Shown piece after piece: positions 19,521 through 22,107 of a DNA stretch of 22,107 nucleotides. Within the stretch, counting starts at the first letter, position 1. Each line of letters starts with the position of its first letter. The position numbers and the translations under genes are program-made. Under the pieces are notes generated by a model. That model saw nothing but the letters and a program-made list of their open reading frames with translations. It was not told the DNA's origin and did not search any database. This stretch comes from Ophiothrix spiculata (taxonomy: Eukaryota > Echinodermata > Ophiuroidea > Amphilepidida > Ophiotrichidae), in the NCBI GenBank assembly GCA_000969725.1, contig JXSR01S015707.1; one strand, written 5' to 3'.

Positions 19521-19817
19521 GTAATTGTACTCTGACTGGTGATGTTCCCCAGTGTGTCTGTTCCCATGGATTTGATGGAGAAGCATGTGAACATTGTCTA
19601 CCCAGATTCACCGGTGACCAGTGCGAATCCTGCCAAGAAGGCTACATTGGCTGGGAGACTAACTGTGGTATTGTCTGTGTGAATGGTTACGCATCAGAGC
19701 CTGGTGGCAGTGAATGTGAATGTTATGTTGATGATGAGCATGGGTTCTGGACTGGGGCAAGCTGCGATGAATGTTCTGAAGGATGGGCTCTGCCAGACTG
19801 CAAGACATGTAAAGAAG
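19521..19817 (+). CDS. Exon: laminin/attractin-like Cys-rich modules
   Basis: Acceptor tcaacttccacag and donor GTGAGT at 19818; phase 1 on both sides. It reads NCTLTGDVPQCVCSHGFDG, EACEHCLPRFTGDQCESC, GYIGWETNCGIVC, then CECYVDDEHGFWTGASC, DECSEGWALPDCKTC. The CxxC spacing (EHC..., ESC..., DEC..., KTC) differs from the compound units and resembles laminin-type or stabilin-type EGF sequence by pattern only. The repeat array ends here. Residues 2155-2253. Confidence 0.9.
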
Positions 19818-20262
19818 GTGAGTGACTAGGAAGACCAACATTGTCTATGGAATGCGCATTTGGTAAGTTTTCAGTGTTTTTTTAATGTTTTGTGGAGTCT
19901 GAATTGTGTCTTCTGAAAGATTGACAAATAGGTATTACTTTGGGCATGTGTCTGTTTTTCTGACTATCTGTGGTAAAAACTTTAAACAATTTAACAGAAT
20001 TTATTATCACAGTTTCTATATACTTTATGAGATTTTCATGGAACTTGGACAAAGTAGTCCTTTGGTAGAATTAAAAATGTAACTTTTATTTGAATTGGAT
20101 AAAAAGTCATTAGGAGTTAATGACTTTTGGTAATCAAAATTTAAAACATTTCATCAGCATACCCATATACTCGATCTGATTTTTATGAGACTTGGGTGCA
20201 ACGGTCATTAAGAGCACATGTGTGACACTTGAGTGAGTTTGGGAGTAGGGTCAAAGATCATC
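19818..20262. other. 5' part of intron 19818-20739, nothing recognised
   Basis: Plain A/T-rich sequence up to the SINE. A candidate SINE target duplication (ggtcaaagatcatc) ends at 20262. Confidence 0.7.
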
Positions 20263-20593
20263 TAATAATAAAAATAATAATAGTGGACATTTATTAAGTG
20301 TCAGTATCTGCCCAAAGACACTCATGGCGCTGGCTATTATTATTACGCCATAAACTAGATTTTGACTGCAGCCAAGGCCAATTTGGCATTTGGCACTAAG
20401 CTTTTAAGAACTTTTTTGTAAAAGTGTTTGCTTAACAATTTTCCTCCAATAGCGTCCCAATGCACCCAGGTCGATAGAGCAATCGGGCTTAAATGCCTTG
20501 CTCAACGATATCCCGTTGGCTGAAATGGGGCTTGAACTCATAACCTATTGATTCGGAGTCTTGCACTGTTCCACTAGACCACACCTCTCTAGA
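20263..20593 (-). mobile_element. tRNA-derived SINE, minus orientation, with LINE-like tail
   Basis: On the minus strand the 5' part carries an A box (TGGTCTAGTGG at 20581-20571) and a B box (GAGTTCAAGCC at 20539-20529). They are 42 nt apart, as in tRNA genes. A body follows (gagcaaggcatttaagccc..., the common gcaaggcattt motif of invertebrate SINEs), then a 3' end ggcgccatgagtgtctttggg ... aataaatgt and a (TTA)n-like tail at about 20263-20281. Near-matching flanks ggtcaaagatcatc (20249-20262) and ggtcaagtcatc (20594-20605) suggest the target duplication. It is not a working tRNA gene: the acceptor stem and anticodon arm do not fold as one. Confidence 0.75.
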
Positions 20594-20739
20594 GGTCAAG
20601 TCATCCCTTTGACCCTCATTCAGCGGTCAGGGGACTGTACACAAAGTATTTTAATTGCTAGATTTGATCTTCAATATTTAAAAAAAAGTCATTACTGCTT
20701 TTGTGTAATTTAATAATTTATATTATATCGATCACACAG

Positions 20740-21055
20740 GTTTTGCTGGTACTGGTCATTGTTCTGTATGTTGTACTGTTGGACAAGGCAGACACAGAGA
20801 ACCATTTGATGGAGACACCATTGAACAGGAACCACTCATACCAATCTTAGAATGCATCTCTCAAGAACAAAATGGCACCGGTTACATAGCATGGTTTGGT
20901 TATATGAATCACAACCCTCACAATGTCTATTTACCAATTGGACCTGATAATAGATTTGAAGTTGATGGGATAGTGTCAGGGAGTGGAGCAATTGAAGATC
21001 TGGGACAGCCTACCAAGTTTTGGCCTGAAAATCACACCAATGTATTCAGCACTCG
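20740..21055 (+). CDS. Exon: last Cys-rich module and start of a non-EGF extracellular module
   Basis: Acceptor tcgatcacacag and donor GTAAGG at 21056; enters in phase 1 and leaves in phase 2, the first phase-2 exit in the gene. After FAGTGHCSVCC the EGF pattern stops. From about 20806 it reads EPLIPILECISQ, NGTGYIAWFGYMNHN, VYLPIGPDNRF, LGQPTKFWPENHTNVFSTR. This order (ECv...aWFGYxN...v.iPiGp.N.F...GQPt.F.pg...vF) is one I associate with a single beta-type module found in secreted proteins of bacteria and some protists and animals. I cannot name the family with certainty. The module probably continues in the next exon outside the window. Residues 2254-2358. Confidence 0.9.
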
Positions 21056-21121
21056 GTAAGGTTTACTCCTTCTTTCATTTTTTTTCAAATCATGAATAAC
21101 AATTTTAACCCTGCTTAATTG

Positions 21122-21402
21122 TAATACTGCTTTCATACTTTTGTAGCTTTGAAGCTCTGTCTCAGCTGCTTTGTTTTACACTTTTGTAGCTTTGCAGTTT
21201 TGTAGTATTTTTGTAGAAGTTATGTTGAATTCATTTCAACTTGAAAAATCTAACTGTGAGACAATAATATTTTTGTCAATATTAATTATCTCAGTGACAT
21301 GTAGCTTTGCCACTATGATGAACAGAAGCGACAAGTTTTTGCAAAGAACATACGTCATGCAGCGACAACGCTACAAATCAACAAGAGTATGAAAGCAGCG
21401 TA
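21122..21402. repeat. Foldback, about 280 bp
   Basis: actgctttcatac ... ttttgtagc (21126-21147) is matched inversely by gctacaaat ... gtatgaaagcag (21370-21398), and TA lies outside each arm. The open frame inside (21171-21392) has no recognisable features. Exact boundaries are uncertain by a few bases. Confidence 0.6.
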
Positions 21403-21690
21403 ATTTAGAATTTAGGTTAAGCTGTTGTAGTGTCCCAAACCTCTGAAAACAAACAATTGCTGATAATCAATATTAAAGGTTATATAAACATCTAAATAAG
21501 GTATATTACCATATTATTTTGACAACATTAATTGAAATATCACTATGTTCCTCGTAAGGCTTGGCGTCCAAAGACATTTGCTCGGCCTAGTGACATTTGC
21601 TTTTGATATTCGCTCTGACTTATTGGCTAAAATAGATAGTGAATGTCGCTCTCATTTCATGAACATCGATGAAAGCGAATGTCACTCGTG

Positions 21691-21981
21691 CATGTTGTAG
21701 TGCTATGATTATTGAATAAACAAACCCTAGAATATTCGGACCAATCTTTGCTCCAATTAATTCAATCTGAAGTGTAGTTAATTTCGTGAAATTTGTTAAG
21801 GGGTTGCTTCAAAACTTAACCGGCGGTTGCCTGCCAGTTCTGGGCGGTTCCGGACGGTTCAACCGGAATAAACAATAGCCAACGGCCCAGAACCGGCAGA
21901 CTACCGCCGGTTGAGTTTTGAAGCCCCCCGTAAGCGAATTTTGCTTCCTGTTTGAGCGAAGTTTTCTTGGTAGGGTGAGCT
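21691..21981. repeat. Dispersed repeat, second copy, interrupted by the 132-bp MITE
   Basis: It matches 13628-13775 along its length: catgttg.agtgct.tgat, agaatattc, tttgttaag, then after the MITE taagcgaat...gct, gagcgaagtt, ggtagggtgag. Subtracting the 132-bp insert and one TA leaves 157 bp against 148 bp in the other copy. Confidence 0.75.
21799..21930. mobile_element. 132-bp palindromic MITE, copy 2
   Basis: Left end AGGGGTTGCTTCAAAACTTA, then ACCGGCGGTTG. The reverse complement of the right end is CGGGGGGCTTCAAAACTCAA, then CCGGCGGTAG. The arms pair over about 45 bp, so almost the whole element is one hairpin. TA at 21797-21798 and 21931-21932. It is GC-rich compared with its surroundings. 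Confidence 0.88.
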
Positions 21982-21989
21982 GGAAACAG

Positions 21990-22095
21990 GACACCTCGCC
22001 CCCCGTCATTCTCGCCCCCTACAATCTCGCCCCCTTACGGTCACTCTCGCCCCCATGCATTCTCGCCTCCCTTCAATCTCGCCTCCCTGCAATTG
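21990..22095. repeat. C-rich minisatellite (ctcgcccc core, about 16-18 bp period)
   Basis: The core ctcgccccc or ctcgcctccc recurs about six times between 21992 and 22092, with variable spacers (attctcgcc, caatctcgcc). It may continue for a short way only, since the last 15 bases of the window are not repetitive. Confidence 0.75.
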
Positions 22096-22107
22096 TGTAT
22101 ATCCTAT

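Larger units (their letters stand above)
3179..21055 (+). other. Partial multi-exon gene: giant glycine-rich + EGF-repeat extracellular protein
   Basis: The model joins 3179-3338, 4260-4546, 5521-9184, 11777-12660, 13268-13472, 13977-14687, 14890-15051, 15414-15514, 16872-16995, 17576-17740, 19521-19817 and 20740-21055. Every junction uses GT/AG and the phase closes at each one (0,1,0,1,0,1,1,1,0,1,1,1, then 2), giving about 2,358 residues with no internal stop. Such agreement across eleven introns is hard to get by chance. Order of parts: Gly-rich region, five simple EGF modules, eleven compound EGF units (starting at 7090, 7483, 7873, 8260, 8647, 9049, 12022, 12421, 13418, 14327 and 14910), irregular Cys-rich modules, then a non-EGF module. 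Cysteine richness and many N-x-S/T sites indicate a secreted or surface protein with a matrix or adhesion role (inference). The Ca-binding EGF signature, a Notch DSL domain, fibronectin III and teneurin YD repeats are not seen. Both ends of the gene lie outside the window. Confidence 0.9.
21056..22107. other. Intron running off the window
   Basis: Starts with donor GTAAGG. No further exon of the gene is visible up to 22107. It contains a foldback (21122-21402), a dispersed repeat carrying the second 132-bp MITE, and a C-rich minisatellite. 21404-21560 is plain. Confidence 0.75.

Noticed and set aside
20523-20593. Functional tRNA gene on the minus strand
   Set aside because: A and B boxes are present, but stems do not pair as a cloverleaf, and a SINE body and tail follow.
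3179-21055. Notch, tenascin or teneurin orthologue
   Set aside because: No DSL, LNR, fibronectin III or YD repeats, no Ca-binding EGF signature, and a Gly-rich region and compound period that those proteins lack.
21171-21392. Open frame of 73 codons as a further exon
   Set aside because: It lies between foldback arms, shows no Cys or module pattern and cannot be joined in phase 2 with a credible acceptor.

Overview
This window is animal nuclear DNA, not bacterial. It is AT-rich, its coding stretches are bounded by GT/AG splice sites, its introns are full of small DNA transposons and tRNA-derived SINEs, and the protein is built of EGF-like repeats. A marine invertebrate, possibly a deuterostome, would fit the repeats, but I cannot name the species. 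No complete bacterial-style gene, operon or RNA gene is present.

One gene on the + strand dominates. Twelve exons that join in a single continuous frame run from 3179 to 21055 (7,076 coding nt, about 2,358 residues). A possible further 5' exon lies at 92-211. Both ends of the gene lie outside the window: I see no initiator methionine, signal peptide, membrane segment, final stop or poly(A) site. The protein has three parts. First comes a glycine-rich, beta-repeat-like region (exons at 3179, 4260 and the first third of the exon at 5521). Next are five simple EGF-like modules. Then come eleven consecutive compound EGF units of 127-135 residues, each opening with a (G/N)CPG motif, followed by less regular Cys-rich modules and the start of a different, non-EGF module (20806-21055). 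This looks like a very large secreted or cell-surface adhesion or matrix protein. I do not recognise a named orthologue.

The gene structure is uneven. Units 1-5 and a third of unit 6 sit in one uninterrupted 3,664-nt exon. Units 6-12 are cut by introns that recur at the same four unit positions (about residues 18, 45-48, 80-81 and 120-122, with constant phase).

Layout: 1-317, a 132-bp tandem array of a glycine-rich exon; 318-674, plain DNA with an (AATA)n tract; 675-3149, a DNA transposon with inverted repeats and two nested foldbacks; 3179-4546, two exons separated by an intron with a truncated LINE end; 4547-5520, intron; 5521-9184, the giant exon; 9185-11776, intron with a SINE, a MITE and an 885-bp foldback; 11777-17740, seven exons with introns carrying decayed exon copies, a 132-bp MITE and a Tc1/mariner-like element; 17741-19520, intron with two foldbacks; 19521-21055, the last two exons seen, with a SINE between them; 21056-22107, intron with a foldback, a second copy of the 132-bp MITE and a short minisatellite.
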